Positions 49,892 to 59,295 of a DNA stretch of 64,000 bases are shown here, piece by piece; position 1 is the stretch's first letter; every line of letters starts with the position of its first letter. Origin of the DNA: Levilactobacillus namurensis (lineage in GTDB: Bacteria; Bacillota; Bacilli; Lactobacillales; Lactobacillaceae); NCBI RefSeq assembly GCF_032197885.1, contig NZ_CP134159.1, forward strand, positions 2,480,001 to 2,544,000, written 5' to 3'. The notes under the pieces are model-generated. The model saw only the letters and a program-made list of their open reading frames with translations. It ran no database searches and was not told where the DNA came from. Position numbers and translations under genes: made by a program.

Positions 49892-51127
49892 ATGGATGAA
49901 GTCGTTGAAACGTTGCGTGATATCATCAAACTTGATACCGTCAATGGCAACGAAAAAGTGGTGGCCGATTACATCGCGAACTTATTACAAGAACACGGCA
50001 TTGCTAGCAAACAAATCGCGTACACGCCCGAACGGGTCAGTCTGGTGGCCGAAATCGGTGACGGTAACGGTCCCGTGATTGGCTTCGATGGTCACGAAGA
50101 CATCGTTGCGCTGGGCGACAGCAGCAAGTGGCAAGTCGACGCCCTATCAGCTGCCGTGAAAGATGGTAAGCTGTTCGGTCGGGGCGCGGCCGACATGAAG
50201 TCGGGACTGATGGCCGGTGTCTGGGCCATGATTCACTTGAAGGAATCCGGGGTGCCACTCCGGGGAACTCTGCGGCTGATGGCCACGGTCGGCGAAGAGC
50301 TGGGCCAGTACGGTGCCCGGCAACTCGCCGAAGCCGGTTACGCTAAGGACCTAGACGCGTTGATCGTGGGGGAACCCAGCGGCGCGGACAAACGCCTGTT
50401 AGCCCAACCGCAGATTCAACAGATGCTCCAGATCGACGCGGCCGGTGCCCAGAAGTTAGCGGACGCCAACCACACCGACGAACAACACTTCATCGAGCTG
50501 GCGCATAAGGGCTCGTTGACCTACATGATTCACTCCCGCGGGGTCGCCGCGCACAGTTCCATGCCCGAAATCGGGAAGAACGCCATCGGTCCGCTAGTTA
50601 CCTTCTACCAGAAGCAAGAAGCCTACTTCGCGACGCTGACCAAGTACCGTAACCCGGTCTTAGGGCCCATCACGCCGGTGGTCACCATGATCAAGGGGGG
50701 CGAGCAGATCAATACGGTTCCCGCCAGTGCGGAATTAGCCGTCAAGATCCGGACCATCCCCGAACTGTCGAACGCCACCATCACCCAAGCCGTCCAACAA
50801 ATCATTGCGGACCTGAACGCTCAAGGTGCCGAACTGTCCTTCGAACTGATCAGTGACTTTACGCCGATGCACACCGCCGAAGACCGGCCTTTGATTCAGG
50901 CCGCCGCCGTCATCGGTCGGGCCGTACTGGAACAAGCCCTTCCTAAGATTGGGGTCTCCGGGGGGACCGACGCCTCCTCCTTCCTGGCGGTCAATCCCGA
51001 CATCGACGTGGTGGTCTTTGGACCCGGTAACATTACGGCTCACCAGGTCAACGAATACCTGGACCTCGACATGTACCACCGCTTCATCAAAATCTACGAA
51101 CGTATGATTACGCGGCTGCTTTCCTAG
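49892..51127 (+). CDS. M20-family ArgE/DapE-type deacylase or peptidase, copy 1
   Basis: 411 residues. Two-zinc catalytic domain: FDGHEDIVALGD (zinc His and neighbouring Asp), GRGAADMKSGLMAG (bridging Asp), VGEELGQYGARQL (general base and zinc Glu) and the dimerisation insert with HSRGVAAHSSMPEIGKNA. This matches the ArgE/DapE family, annotated in lactobacilli as succinyl-diaminopimelate desuccinylase or Xaa-peptidase; the true substrate is uncertain because no lysine or arginine genes are near. ATG at 49892 after GAGGTGGACG. It is followed 24 bp later by the GtrA gene. Confidence 0.88.
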   Translation: MDEVVETLRDIIKLDTVNGNEKVVADYIANLLQEHGIASKQIAYTPERVSLVAEIGDGNGPVIGFDGHEDIVALGDSSKWQVDALSAAVKDGKLFGRGAADMKSGLMAGVWAMIHLKESGVPLRGTLRLMATVGEELGQYGARQLAEAGYAKDLDALIVGEPSGADKRLLAQPQIQQMLQIDAAGAQKLADANHTDEQHFIELAHKGSLTYMIHSRGVAAHSSMPEIGKNAIGPLVTFYQKQEAYFATLTKYRNPVLGPITPVVTMIKGGEQINTVPASAELAVKIRTIPELSNATITQAVQQIIADLNAQGAELSFELISDFTPMHTAEDRPLIQAAAVIGRAVLEQALPKIGVSGGTDASSFLAVNPDIDVVVFGPGNITAHQVNEYLDLDMYHRFIKIYERMITRLLS

Positions 51128-51151
51128 TCGTAGAAAGGACCCTACAAACTC

Positions 51152-51646
51152 TTGAAACCAAATTCTGACTTACACCAACACAACCACCCCACCACGGAGG
51201 CCGAGTTCGAAGAAGAACTCGACGCCGTGGAGACTAAGGCCAACAACGAACTCCAACTTTACGCCGTCTGGGGCGTGATCACTGTGGTCTTCAACGTGGT
51301 CTTGTTCTACCTGCTGTACCACACGTTCGGCGTGGAATACCAGATTGCCAACCTGATCGACTGGTTCTTCAGCGTCCTGTTCGCCTTCATCGTGAACAAG
51401 TTCTTCGTCTTCAAACACAAGACCGAGAGCCTCTTCAAGGAACTGACCACCTTCTACGGCACTCGGGTGGCGACCTACCTGATTGAATTCGTGATCTTAT
51501 GGATTGGGATCTCCTTACTGGGCGCCAACGGGACCATCACCAAGGTCTTAGGCCACGGAATCGCGATTGCGGTCAACTATATCTTGTCGAAGCTCTTCGT
51601 CTTCAAGAAGCCCGCGACCAACGATTCAGAAACGCCCGCGGCTTAA
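51152..51646 (+). CDS. GtrA-family membrane protein, copy 1
   Basis: 164 residues from a TTG start. Four membrane helices in the GtrA pattern (about 37-58, 62-88 with FSVLFAFIVNKFFVFKH, 98-122, 126-155 ending NYILSKLFVFKK). The KFFVFK / KLFVFK twins are the family hallmark. GtrA proteins help flip undecaprenyl-linked sugars for teichoic acid or polysaccharide glycosylation. Here it is behind an M20 peptidase gene, so the link is unclear. A strong terminator follows. Confidence 0.9.
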   Translation: MKPNSDLHQHNHPTTEAEFEEELDAVETKANNELQLYAVWGVITVVFNVVLFYLLYHTFGVEYQIANLIDWFFSVLFAFIVNKFFVFKHKTESLFKELTTFYGTRVATYLIEFVILWIGISLLGANGTITKVLGHGIAIAVNYILSKLFVFKKPATNDSETPAA

Positions 51647-51667
51647 ACTAACCGCCAATTAACCACG

Positions 51668-51707
51668 AAAAATCCCCAGCAAGTCGCTGAACTTGCTGGG
51701 GATTTTT
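51668..51707. terminator. Terminator after GtrA gene, copy 1
   Basis: AAAAATCCCCAGCAAGT / ACTTGCTGGGGATTTTT, perfect 17-bp stem. Confidence 0.95.
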
Positions 51708-51712
51708 GCCGG

Positions 51713-51840
51713 TCAACTCGGCGCATCGGTCAACGTCCAGGTAATGGTGCCACGGTAGGTGCCGGTTGGGGTGCCACCATCTACTTCTAGCAACACACCG
51801 GTATGGTCGGTCCATCCCGCGACGACGTTGGTGACCCCGT
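51713..51840 (-). pseudogene. 3' fragment of the WxL lectin gene, left by the duplication
   Basis: Identical to 55199-55326. It encodes the last 42 residues of the WxL domain (through GTITWTLTDAPS and stop) without any start; the upstream part was replaced by repeat-E sequence at the duplication junction at 51841. Confidence 0.92.
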
Positions 51841-51991
51841 CAGCCGATAGGGCCCAGCCAGTGACATTAGCGTTAGGCCAGTGGTTCTCTGGCCTTAGGC
51901 TAAGGCCGAGCTTTGAGATTCGCGATCTTGGCGAAGCTCAAAGTCGTGCCCACTGGCGTCACGGCCCTGCCAATCGGCTGGCGGGACCGGA
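51841..51991 (-). repeat. Truncated copy E' of the structured repeat
   Basis: Identical to 48355-48505 but cut at the duplication breakpoint, so the last six bases of the outer stem partner strand are replaced and the stem drops from 16 to about 10 bp. Useful as a natural deletion variant of copy E. Confidence 0.9.
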
Positions 51992-52007
51992 CCGTAACAC
52001 CCAGCCG

Positions 52008-53024
52008 TTATTTGGTGAAATCAACCACCATTCGGCCTTCGATCTTGCCGGCCTTCATTTCGTCGATGATGTTGTTCAGGTCTTCCAGCTTGCGGGTCGC
52101 CACGATCGGCTTCACGTCGCCTTCCGCCGTTAACTGAAAGGCTTCGGCTAAGTCTTGCCGCGTGCCAACTAATGACCCGGCGATTTGGATGCCGTCCAAG
52201 ACCACTTTCACAATGGAGACTTCCATGGCCCCCTTAGGCAGCCCTACGGCAACCACGCGTGCCCCGGCCCGAACGGAGTCGATGGCTTGGTCGAAGGCGA
52301 TTTGGGAGACCGCCGTGACCACGGAAGCGTGGGCGCCCCCGATTTGTTCTTGAACCCAGGCACCCGAATCGGCCGTCTTGGAGTTAAAGGTCAGGTCGGC
52401 CCCCAACTTCTTGGCCGTTTCCAGCTTGTCATCGTTGATGTCAATGGCGATCACGTGGGCTTTGAAGACGTTCTTTGCCCACTGCACGGCCAAGTTCCCT
52501 AAGCCACCGCAACCATAAATCGTGACCCATTCACCGGGGTGCAGGTTGGCGGTCTTCAAGGCCTTATAAGTGGTGACGCCGGCACAGGTAATGGAGCTGG
52601 CTTCGACCGGGTCCAGGTCATCGGGGACCTTGACTGCGTAGTTGGCTTTCACGATGACCTGTTCGGCCATGGCACCATCCACGTTAAACCCGGCATTTTC
52701 CACGTTGCGGCACAGCGTTTCCCGCCCGGTCAGGCAGTATTCACAGTGGCCACAGCCCGCGAAGAACCAGGCGATGGAGACCCGGTCACCGACTTTTAAG
52801 TTCGTGACGTCGGCGCCGATCTCCTTGACCCGACCGACCCCTTCATGACCGATGATCCGGCCAGCAGTGTTCCCGAAGTCGCCTTGTGCGACGTGCAGGT
52901 CCGTGTGACATAACCCACAGTACTCAACGTCCACTAACGCTTCGTTCGCCTTAATGTCCCGTAACTGAACATCCTTAATCTCAACGTAGCCATCTAAAGA
53001 ATCCCGAACAACTGCTGCTTTCAT
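52008..53024 (-). CDS. adhP: Zinc-dependent alcohol dehydrogenase AdhP, copy 2
   Basis: Same 338 residues as the gene at 48522-49538, offset 3,486 bp, with the same promoter and cre-like site. Its downstream repeat is the truncated E'. Two active copies should raise AdhP dosage. Confidence 0.95.
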   Translation of the reverse strand: MKAAVVRDSLDGYVEIKDVQLRDIKANEALVDVEYCGLCHTDLHVAQGDFGNTAGRIIGHEGVGRVKEIGADVTNLKVGDRVSIAWFFAGCGHCEYCLTGRETLCRNVENAGFNVDGAMAEQVIVKANYAVKVPDDLDPVEASSITCAGVTTYKALKTANLHPGEWVTIYGCGGLGNLAVQWAKNVFKAHVIAIDINDDKLETAKKLGADLTFNSKTADSGAWVQEQIGGAHASVVTAVSQIAFDQAIDSVRAGARVVAVGLPKGAMEVSIVKVVLDGIQIAGSLVGTRQDLAEAFQLTAEGDVKPIVATRKLEDLNNIIDEMKAGKIEGRMVVDFTK

Positions 53025-53077
53025 GATAAAAACTCCCTTTTCGTGGTTTATCTTCCCGTGCTAGCAGGTATACCCAC

Positions 53078-53106
53078 AGTATAGATCAGCGCTTACAATA
53101 CATCAA
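53078..53106 (-). promoter_or_regulatory. adhP promoter with cre-like site, copy 2
   Basis: Duplicate of 49592-49620. The remaining upstream stretch to 53377 is identical to that of copy 1. Confidence 0.75.
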
Positions 53107-53377
53107 TACCAAGTTTTCAGGAATTTAAAAAAGTTTGTGAAAAATCGTCTCCTTTCATTTTAATCTGCGCACAAGAAAGTAAAACGACCCTTTTCAGCGT
53201 TTTCTGAAAACTTATTTCGGAACTCTTCGTACCGTTAACAGCATAAATAATCGTCATCTATTAAAATTACGAAGTCTGTACCTTGACCGTCAAAAAGAAA
53301 AGTGCTGTAATCGAGTTAAGTCGTTTGAGGCGTTTTCACGCCTCCGGGGACATCAAAAACGAGGTGGACGAAGAATA

Positions 53378-54613
53378 ATGGATGAAGTCGTTGAAACGTT
53401 GCGTGATATCATCAAACTTGATACCGTCAATGGCAACGAAAAAGTGGTGGCCGATTACATCGCGAACTTATTACAAGAACACGGCATTGCTAGCAAACAA
53501 ATCGCGTACACGCCCGAACGGGTCAGTCTGGTGGCCGAAATCGGTGACGGTAACGGTCCCGTGATTGGCTTCGATGGTCACGAAGACATCGTTGCGCTGG
53601 GCGACAGCAGCAAGTGGCAAGTCGACGCCCTATCAGCTGCCGTGAAAGATGGTAAGCTGTTCGGTCGGGGCGCGGCCGACATGAAGTCGGGACTGATGGC
53701 CGGTGTCTGGGCCATGATTCACTTGAAGGAATCCGGGGTGCCACTCCGGGGAACTCTGCGGCTGATGGCCACGGTCGGCGAAGAGCTGGGCCAGTACGGT
53801 GCCCGGCAACTCGCCGAAGCCGGTTACGCTAAGGACCTAGACGCGTTGATCGTGGGGGAACCCAGCGGCGCGGACAAACGCCTGTTAGCCCAACCGCAGA
53901 TTCAACAGATGCTCCAGATCGACGCGGCCGGTGCCCAGAAGTTAGCGGACGCCAACCACACCGACGAACAACACTTCATCGAGCTGGCGCATAAGGGCTC
54001 GTTGACCTACATGATTCACTCCCGCGGGGTCGCCGCGCACAGTTCCATGCCCGAAATCGGGAAGAACGCCATCGGTCCGCTAGTTACCTTCTACCAGAAG
54101 CAAGAAGCCTACTTCGCGACGCTGACCAAGTACCGTAACCCGGTCTTAGGGCCCATCACGCCGGTGGTCACCATGATCAAGGGGGGCGAGCAGATCAATA
54201 CGGTTCCCGCCAGTGCGGAATTAGCCGTCAAGATCCGGACCATCCCCGAACTGTCGAACGCCACCATCACCCAAGCCGTCCAACAAATCATTGCGGACCT
54301 GAACGCTCAAGGTGCCGAACTGTCCTTCGAACTGATCAGTGACTTTACGCCGATGCACACCGCCGAAGACCGGCCTTTGATTCAGGCCGCCGCCGTCATC
54401 GGTCGGGCCGTACTGGAACAAGCCCTTCCTAAGATTGGGGTCTCCGGGGGGACCGACGCCTCCTCCTTCCTGGCGGTCAATCCCGACATCGACGTGGTGG
54501 TCTTTGGACCCGGTAACATTACGGCTCACCAGGTCAACGAATACCTGGACCTCGACATGTACCACCGCTTCATCAAAATCTACGAACGTATGATTACGCG
54601 GCTGCTTTCCTAG
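53378..54613 (+). CDS. M20-family ArgE/DapE-type deacylase or peptidase, copy 2
   Basis: Identical in sequence to the 411-residue protein at 49892-51127, with the same leader and ribosome site; all zinc motifs intact. Confidence 0.88.
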   Translation: MDEVVETLRDIIKLDTVNGNEKVVADYIANLLQEHGIASKQIAYTPERVSLVAEIGDGNGPVIGFDGHEDIVALGDSSKWQVDALSAAVKDGKLFGRGAADMKSGLMAGVWAMIHLKESGVPLRGTLRLMATVGEELGQYGARQLAEAGYAKDLDALIVGEPSGADKRLLAQPQIQQMLQIDAAGAQKLADANHTDEQHFIELAHKGSLTYMIHSRGVAAHSSMPEIGKNAIGPLVTFYQKQEAYFATLTKYRNPVLGPITPVVTMIKGGEQINTVPASAELAVKIRTIPELSNATITQAVQQIIADLNAQGAELSFELISDFTPMHTAEDRPLIQAAAVIGRAVLEQALPKIGVSGGTDASSFLAVNPDIDVVVFGPGNITAHQVNEYLDLDMYHRFIKIYERMITRLLS

Positions 54614-54637
54614 TCGTAGAAAGGACCCTACAAACTC

Positions 54638-55132
54638 TTGAAACCAAATTCTGACTTACACCAACACAACCACCCCACCACGGAGGCCGAGTTCGAAGAA
54701 GAACTCGACGCCGTGGAGACTAAGGCCAACAACGAACTCCAACTTTACGCCGTCTGGGGCGTGATCACTGTGGTCTTCAACGTGGTCTTGTTCTACCTGC
54801 TGTACCACACGTTCGGCGTGGAATACCAGATTGCCAACCTGATCGACTGGTTCTTCAGCGTCCTGTTCGCCTTCATCGTGAACAAGTTCTTCGTCTTCAA
54901 ACACAAGACCGAGAGCCTCTTCAAGGAACTGACCACCTTCTACGGCACTCGGGTGGCGACCTACCTGATTGAATTCGTGATCTTATGGATTGGGATCTCC
55001 TTACTGGGCGCCAACGGGACCATCACCAAGGTCTTAGGCCACGGAATCGCGATTGCGGTCAACTATATCTTGTCGAAGCTCTTCGTCTTCAAGAAGCCCG
55101 CGACCAACGATTCAGAAACGCCCGCGGCTTAA
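54638..55132 (+). CDS. GtrA-family membrane protein, copy 2
   Basis: Identical to the 164-residue protein at 51152-51646. In the ancestral order this gene was convergent with the WxL lectin gene. Confidence 0.9.
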   Translation: MKPNSDLHQHNHPTTEAEFEEELDAVETKANNELQLYAVWGVITVVFNVVLFYLLYHTFGVEYQIANLIDWFFSVLFAFIVNKFFVFKHKTESLFKELTTFYGTRVATYLIEFVILWIGISLLGANGTITKVLGHGIAIAVNYILSKLFVFKKPATNDSETPAA

Positions 55133-55153
55133 ACTAACCGCCAATTAACCACG

Positions 55154-55193
55154 AAAAATCCCCAGCAAGTCGCTGAACTTGCTGGGGATTTTT
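55154..55193. terminator. Terminator after GtrA gene, copy 2, shared with the WxL lectin gene
   Basis: Same 17-bp perfect stem as copy 1; 5 bp beyond the stop of the WxL lectin gene, which it ends on the minus strand. Confidence 0.95.
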
Positions 55194-55198
55194 GCCGG

Positions 55199-57308
55199 TC
55201 AACTCGGCGCATCGGTCAACGTCCAGGTAATGGTGCCACGGTAGGTGCCGGTTGGGGTGCCACCATCTACTTCTAGCAACACACCGGTATGGTCGGTCCA
55301 TCCCGCGACGACGTTGGTGACCCCGTCAGCCACCTGGTCATCGGTTCGATGGGTCAGGATTGGCGTTGGACTGGTATTCAGGGGGGTCGTACCAGTGGCC
55401 GTCACGTTGACCGGTCCGCCAGCTAATCGGTGCCCCGCAGCGTCGGTAAACGGCGTAGTCTGGGCATCCAAAGTCCACTGCTTCCCGGTTCCCCGGGTAT
55501 CTTGGACCACAATCTGCCAGCCAGCTCGACGCTGGACAAACTGATTCTGGCCGGAAAATCGCCCGGGTTCAAACCCGCTAGCCGTGTTGAGCATCAGGAA
55601 CTGCAGGCTGCCCGGCACCTCAATGTTCACGGTGACCGGCGCCGACCGCCGCGTTCCCTTAGCCGTCATCGCGGTCAGTTGTAACCGGTTGGGGCCGATA
55701 CGCAACTGATCCGCTTGAAGATGAACTTTGAACGTCCCCGTAGGCGGCTACCGTCACCGCTGGGCGGGTCAAGCCGTTCAGCGTGGTTTGAAGCACGACT
55801 GCGGGGTGGGACGCGCCCGATCGATCACGGACCCGCCCCGTTACCATGGTCCCCTGGCGACTAGGTAACTGGACCCGCTGGCCGCTAGTCACAGCCAGGG
55901 TCAACGCGTGCTTCGCCGCAACCGTGAAATCAGGTGTAGTGACCCTGGTGACGCCCAGATTAGAGGTCAAGCGACTGGTGGTCGCGGCCACCTTCTGGGT
56001 GGTGGGGACCGCGGCGATTCGCCCGGTCAAGTGTAGCTTGACCGGCGTTTGGTGCGGAGTCAGTCCCCGTTTAAGTGCCACGGGGAGGGCCGCTTGGTGC
56101 AGGTCCCGGGAACTCAGCGCGCTGGTCTGGCCGTTCGCAGCGACCCACTGACCACGCGTTAGCCGCAAGTCAGCCGGTAAATGCAACTGACCGGCAATGG
56201 CGGCCCAGGTCGCCTGAGGGTTACGGTTCGCCAGCCGCAGAGTCAAGCTGACCCGGTCACCCGCGTTGACCGAGCTGCCGGTGGTCACTGCGCGGTGTTG
56301 CGTCAGGTCCGTCACCCGCGTCACTGCACTGGTCTGTGCCGCCGCTGGGGTCTGGTCTACGACCACCAGCGTCGTGGTATCTTGCCGGTTCGTAGTGGCC
56401 GTCAATCCCCAACGGACGTGCCCCGTGTGGGACGGATCGATGGCTTGGCGATCAAGCGGTACCGTCCGGCTCACGCCTGGTTGGGGCGCCGCCGTGGCAG
56501 GATTGCGGTCATCATAGGTGGTGGTCATGGTTCCCGCCTGAGCGTTCCAGGTCAACGTGAGGTGGTGCCACCGCCCATCCGCTAGGTCGTTGACTGAATT
56601 CAGAGTCTTAGGGACCAGCGCATAGGCGTTACGGGCCGGCGTCAGCCAGCCACTCAAGAGGCCACCAGCACGCAACCGCCGGTAGGTGCTAGCCAGAGCG
56701 GGATACAAGGTCGTCAAATGCTGATCAGTGCCCGTTAACGTGGCAAAGGCGTTGGCGGCTCCCGGCTGGGCAGTCGCTGATGCGCTGGTCGGGACCACAC
56801 CCAACGCCCAGCTCCGCTGAATCGCCGTTTGACTTAACTTCTGCGCGGAAGTCTGGTTTTGATTGGTATCCGTTGCCAAGACACCCAGAGTCTCACCGAC
56901 CACGCGTGACCCCATGGCCGGCATCGCAGCTGCTCCCCGGCGATTGTTCTGCAAGACTAACGCCAGGCCGTCGCTGCCTGCCTGGTGCCGGGCACCTAAG
57001 TTGACCCAGACACCAAGCGTCTGATTCCGCCGCAGGTCCAAGGCCGCTGGGGCCGTCGACCACGCCGCGCCGAATTGCGACGGCCCCGACGTCAGCGCAA
57101 TGGCCGAACCGTCCGGCGTGGTCACAATTCGCGCGTGACTCATGGTCTCCGGTGCGGGGGCAATCGCCGCCGATGACCGGGCTAGCGAAATGCCCGTTGG
57201 CGCAGTCGTCACAGCCGCCTGATCAGCCGCCTGGGCTGAGGTGCCGGCACCGAACCCCAGCCCCATCATCAACGCAATGACACTCATGCTCAACCATCGT
57301 TTGCTCAC
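55199..57308 (-). pseudogene. L-type-lectin/WxL-domain surface protein, frameshifted
   Basis: GTG start at 57308 with GGGGGAG upstream; signal peptide (KRWLSMSVIALMMGLGFGAG, cut near AQA). The first part has an L-type lectin-like domain (FGAAWSTAPAALDLRRNQTL, then DGLALVLQNNRRG, ETLGVLATDTNQN), then Ig-like repeats, and the end is a WxL domain (GWQIVVQD and GTITWTLTDAPS). A GGGG run at 55736-55739 (minus strand) holds one base too many: removing it joins VTVAAYG to TFKVHLQADQLRIG and gives one 702-residue protein. As it stands, translation stops near 55659. WxL proteins bind peptidoglycan and work with the adjacent WxLIP. It could be a real mutation, phase variation or a read error. Confidence 0.82.
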
Positions 57309-57330
57309 AGAATCTCCCCCTTTGCGGTTA

Positions 57331-58347
57331 CTACTGCTGTTTCCGCGCTTGGTGATTGCGGTACAGCAGGTAAGCAATCAAAGCCAACAACAAGGCGATA
57401 ATCACAGCCAACAAGAGGTATAACCAGTTGTTCGGCTTGGTCGGATTGGTCGGTCCTAACTTCCGCAGCTCCTGCGACGTAATCGTGAAGTTCCGGACGA
57501 AGTGCCAGGTCTGACCGTCACCGTGGGCCGTCAGCTCCAACGTATAGGGCCCCGCCTTTAGCCGATGATTACCCCAAGGTAACCCGAAGTTGAAGTTACT
57601 GTTGGGTGCCATCCCCAAGGGCTTCTGATTCTGCTGCAAGATGGGCCGCAAGCCGTTACGGGCCTTGACACTAGCCTGAACGGACATCCCTGAGAGAATG
57701 CCGGGTTCAAAGTTCTGCAGGTTGGCCGTAACCAAGTTCTGCCGGTCGACCTGAGCCACGCCAACCCGATTCATGCGCAGATTAGGCGTGACGTTATGCG
57801 GGCTTTCCCGCAACCGAATGCTGACGGCGTAGGCGAAGATGTCCCGCAGACGAATCTTCGCCTTGGTCTGCTTGACCTGTTGCGGCTGGGCTTGAATCAC
57901 GTAGATGCCTCCCAGCACACAGCCCCGCAGACGTTGCGCCGGCATCTGGTAGGTCACCTTGACGGGCACCCGACCATTAGCCAGTACCGTGATGGTCTGT
58001 TGCCGCTTAGCGAACAGGTCCCGCATCTTGACCTTCAGCGATGGGTCCAGTTGGGGATCGTACTGACTGTAATCAATGATCCCGTTAGAATTCGTCACCG
58101 CCTGCGTCACGTGCACGTTAAACTTCTGTGGCCGATCGGTCTGGTTATGCACAATGACTTCCAACGTTTGTTGTGCGTTGGGGTGCGTGCGTAACGCAAA
58201 GTACCCCACGGTCTTATCGTCTTGGTTCTTCGGCTTGACCACTTGCACCGTATACCCAACGTCCGCGGCGTGCGCGGGCACCTCCGTTATGAGCCCACCG
58301 ACGAGTAGTGCGCCCAGTACCAAGAGTCCTTGCCAAAATTTTCGCAT
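57331..58347 (-). CDS. WxL-interacting protein (DUF916/DUF3324)
   Basis: 338 residues from the ATG at 58347 (GGGGGA upstream; the preceding in-frame start lacks a site). A signal peptide (FWQGLLVLGALLVGGL, cut near AHA), an extracellular peptidoglycan-binding domain (about 30-150: GYTVQVVKPKNQDDKTVGYF), a WxL-host-binding domain (about 155-290) and a C-terminal membrane helix (about 305-328) with a basic tail. WxLIPs anchor WxL proteins at the membrane-wall interface. It lies 22 bp upstream of the lectin/WxL gene, as in the csc clusters of lactobacilli. Confidence 0.93.
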   Translation of the reverse strand: MRKFWQGLLVLGALLVGGLITEVPAHAADVGYTVQVVKPKNQDDKTVGYFALRTHPNAQQTLEVIVHNQTDRPQKFNVHVTQAVTNSNGIIDYSQYDPQLDPSLKVKMRDLFAKRQQTITVLANGRVPVKVTYQMPAQRLRGCVLGGIYVIQAQPQQVKQTKAKIRLRDIFAYAVSIRLRESPHNVTPNLRMNRVGVAQVDRQNLVTANLQNFEPGILSGMSVQASVKARNGLRPILQQNQKPLGMAPNSNFNFGLPWGNHRLKAGPYTLELTAHGDGQTWHFVRNFTITSQELRKLGPTNPTKPNNWLYLLLAVIIALLLALIAYLLYRNHQARKQQ

Positions 58348-58383
58348 ATTAAGTTTCCCCCAAACTAAATATGGCCATTGTCT

Positions 58384-58417
58384 AAAAAAAGCCGGTGTCA
58401 CCGCAGCGACACCGACT
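58384..58417 (-). terminator. Hairpin between WxL and WxLIP genes
   Basis: AGTCGGTGTC / GACACCGGCT with seven T on the minus strand; likely a partial terminator setting a higher level for the first gene. Confidence 0.85.
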
Positions 58418-58477
58418 CATGATGCCTTCGCGCCGTTGACCGGTCGACGAAGCGCATCCGTATTCCACAACTACCTA

Positions 58478-59104
58478 TTATTGAGCCGTGTCACCCAACG
58501 TAAAGGTCAAGTTAGACGTGTAAGTCCCGGGCAATTGCCCAGCAGGTACGGCTAATGTGACATCCGCCAGATCAAGGTCGGCGTCAAAGACTCCCAGGCC
58601 ACCCTTGGCAGGTGCATCCAGTAACAGCGAGTTGGTGCCGTCACCCTTTAAGGTCACCGCACTGGCCACTGGTGCTGTCGAAGGGTTGCCAGTGTTCGCC
58701 GCAGCGACCTCTGGCGCACCCAGCGATAAGACGGCGCCACCCAGCTTATCACCCGTTGCGTTAGTGAAGGCTGAGTTGGCGACTTGAACGTTGTATCCGC
58801 TTGGTAGCCCTTGGTTTGCGACTTCTACCGGATTATCCGCACTAGTTGCCGTGTAGGTCTCGTTCGACTTAGTGTTTGGAGTCATTGCCCCACCAAAGCC
58901 AATGCTTGGTGCTGAATCCAATGAGATCGACGCGTTAGTCGGGTTCGTGAAGGTTTCACTCGCCGTAGTGCTTTGACTGGTCGTCGGTGTCGACGACGAA
59001 CTGGTGGTCGTGGTGTCCGCCAAAGCAGGCACTGCCAGACCACTAAGACCTAAAACCAGAGCCGCTGCTCCGGTCAATAAAGTTGTACGTAAACGACGCT
59101 TCAT
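58478..59104 (-). CDS. WxL-domain surface protein lacking both tryptophans
   Basis: 208 residues. Signal peptide (RTTLLTGAAALVLGLSGLA, cut near ALA-D), a Ser/Thr-rich stretch (about 31-48), then a WxL domain of normal length. The two hallmark WxL motifs are altered: the first reads GYNVQVANS and the second SNLTFTLGD, and the whole protein contains no Trp. Aromatic replacement (Tyr, Phe) may keep the fold. It heads the cluster with WxLIP and the lectin-WxL gene, so it probably is the abundant small WxL partner. Confidence 0.88.
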   Translation of the reverse strand: MKRRLRTTLLTGAAALVLGLSGLAVPALADTTTTSSSSTPTTSQSTTASETFTNPTNASISLDSAPSIGFGGAMTPNTKSNETYTATSADNPVEVANQGLPSGYNVQVANSAFTNATGDKLGGAVLSLGAPEVAAANTGNPSTAPVASAVTLKGDGTNSLLLDAPAKGGLGVFDADLDLADVTLAVPAGQLPGTYTSNLTFTLGDTAQ

Positions 59105-59255
59105 AGAAGTTCACTCCTTTATATCATTTAGGATCAAGTAGCCGCAACCAGTCGCGATTCACGTGATCGCCAGTCACTGTTGCTTGAGCGTCCCACCAAG
59201 TCACCGCACCGCTGCGCTAACCGGTGGTTCAACTTAAATCATAATCATCAGACGC

Positions 59256-59283
59256 AAAAAGACCAGCCAATGGCTGGTCTTTC
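59256..59283. terminator. Terminator of the 220-aa gene
   Basis: AAAGACCAGCC-aat-GGCTGGTCTTT, bidirectional. Confidence 0.9.
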
Positions 59284-59295
59284 GTATCGAGTTGC

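Larger units (their letters stand above)
48355..51840. repeat. Tandem duplication, unit 1 (3,486 bp)
   Basis: Repeated directly and without any difference that I could find at 51841-55326; the encoded proteins are identical. It contains the inner part of repeat copy E, the alcohol dehydrogenase, M20 peptidase and GtrA genes, a terminator and the last 128 bp of the WxL lectin gene. The five bases CAGCC occur at 48355, 51841 and 55327, so the event joined 5-bp microhomologies. Confidence 0.95.
51841..55326. repeat. Tandem duplication, unit 2 (3,486 bp)
   Basis: Second unit; see unit 1. Its right end joins the intact WxL lectin gene at 55327, so this unit keeps the original right flank and unit 1 keeps the original left flank. 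Confidence 0.95.
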
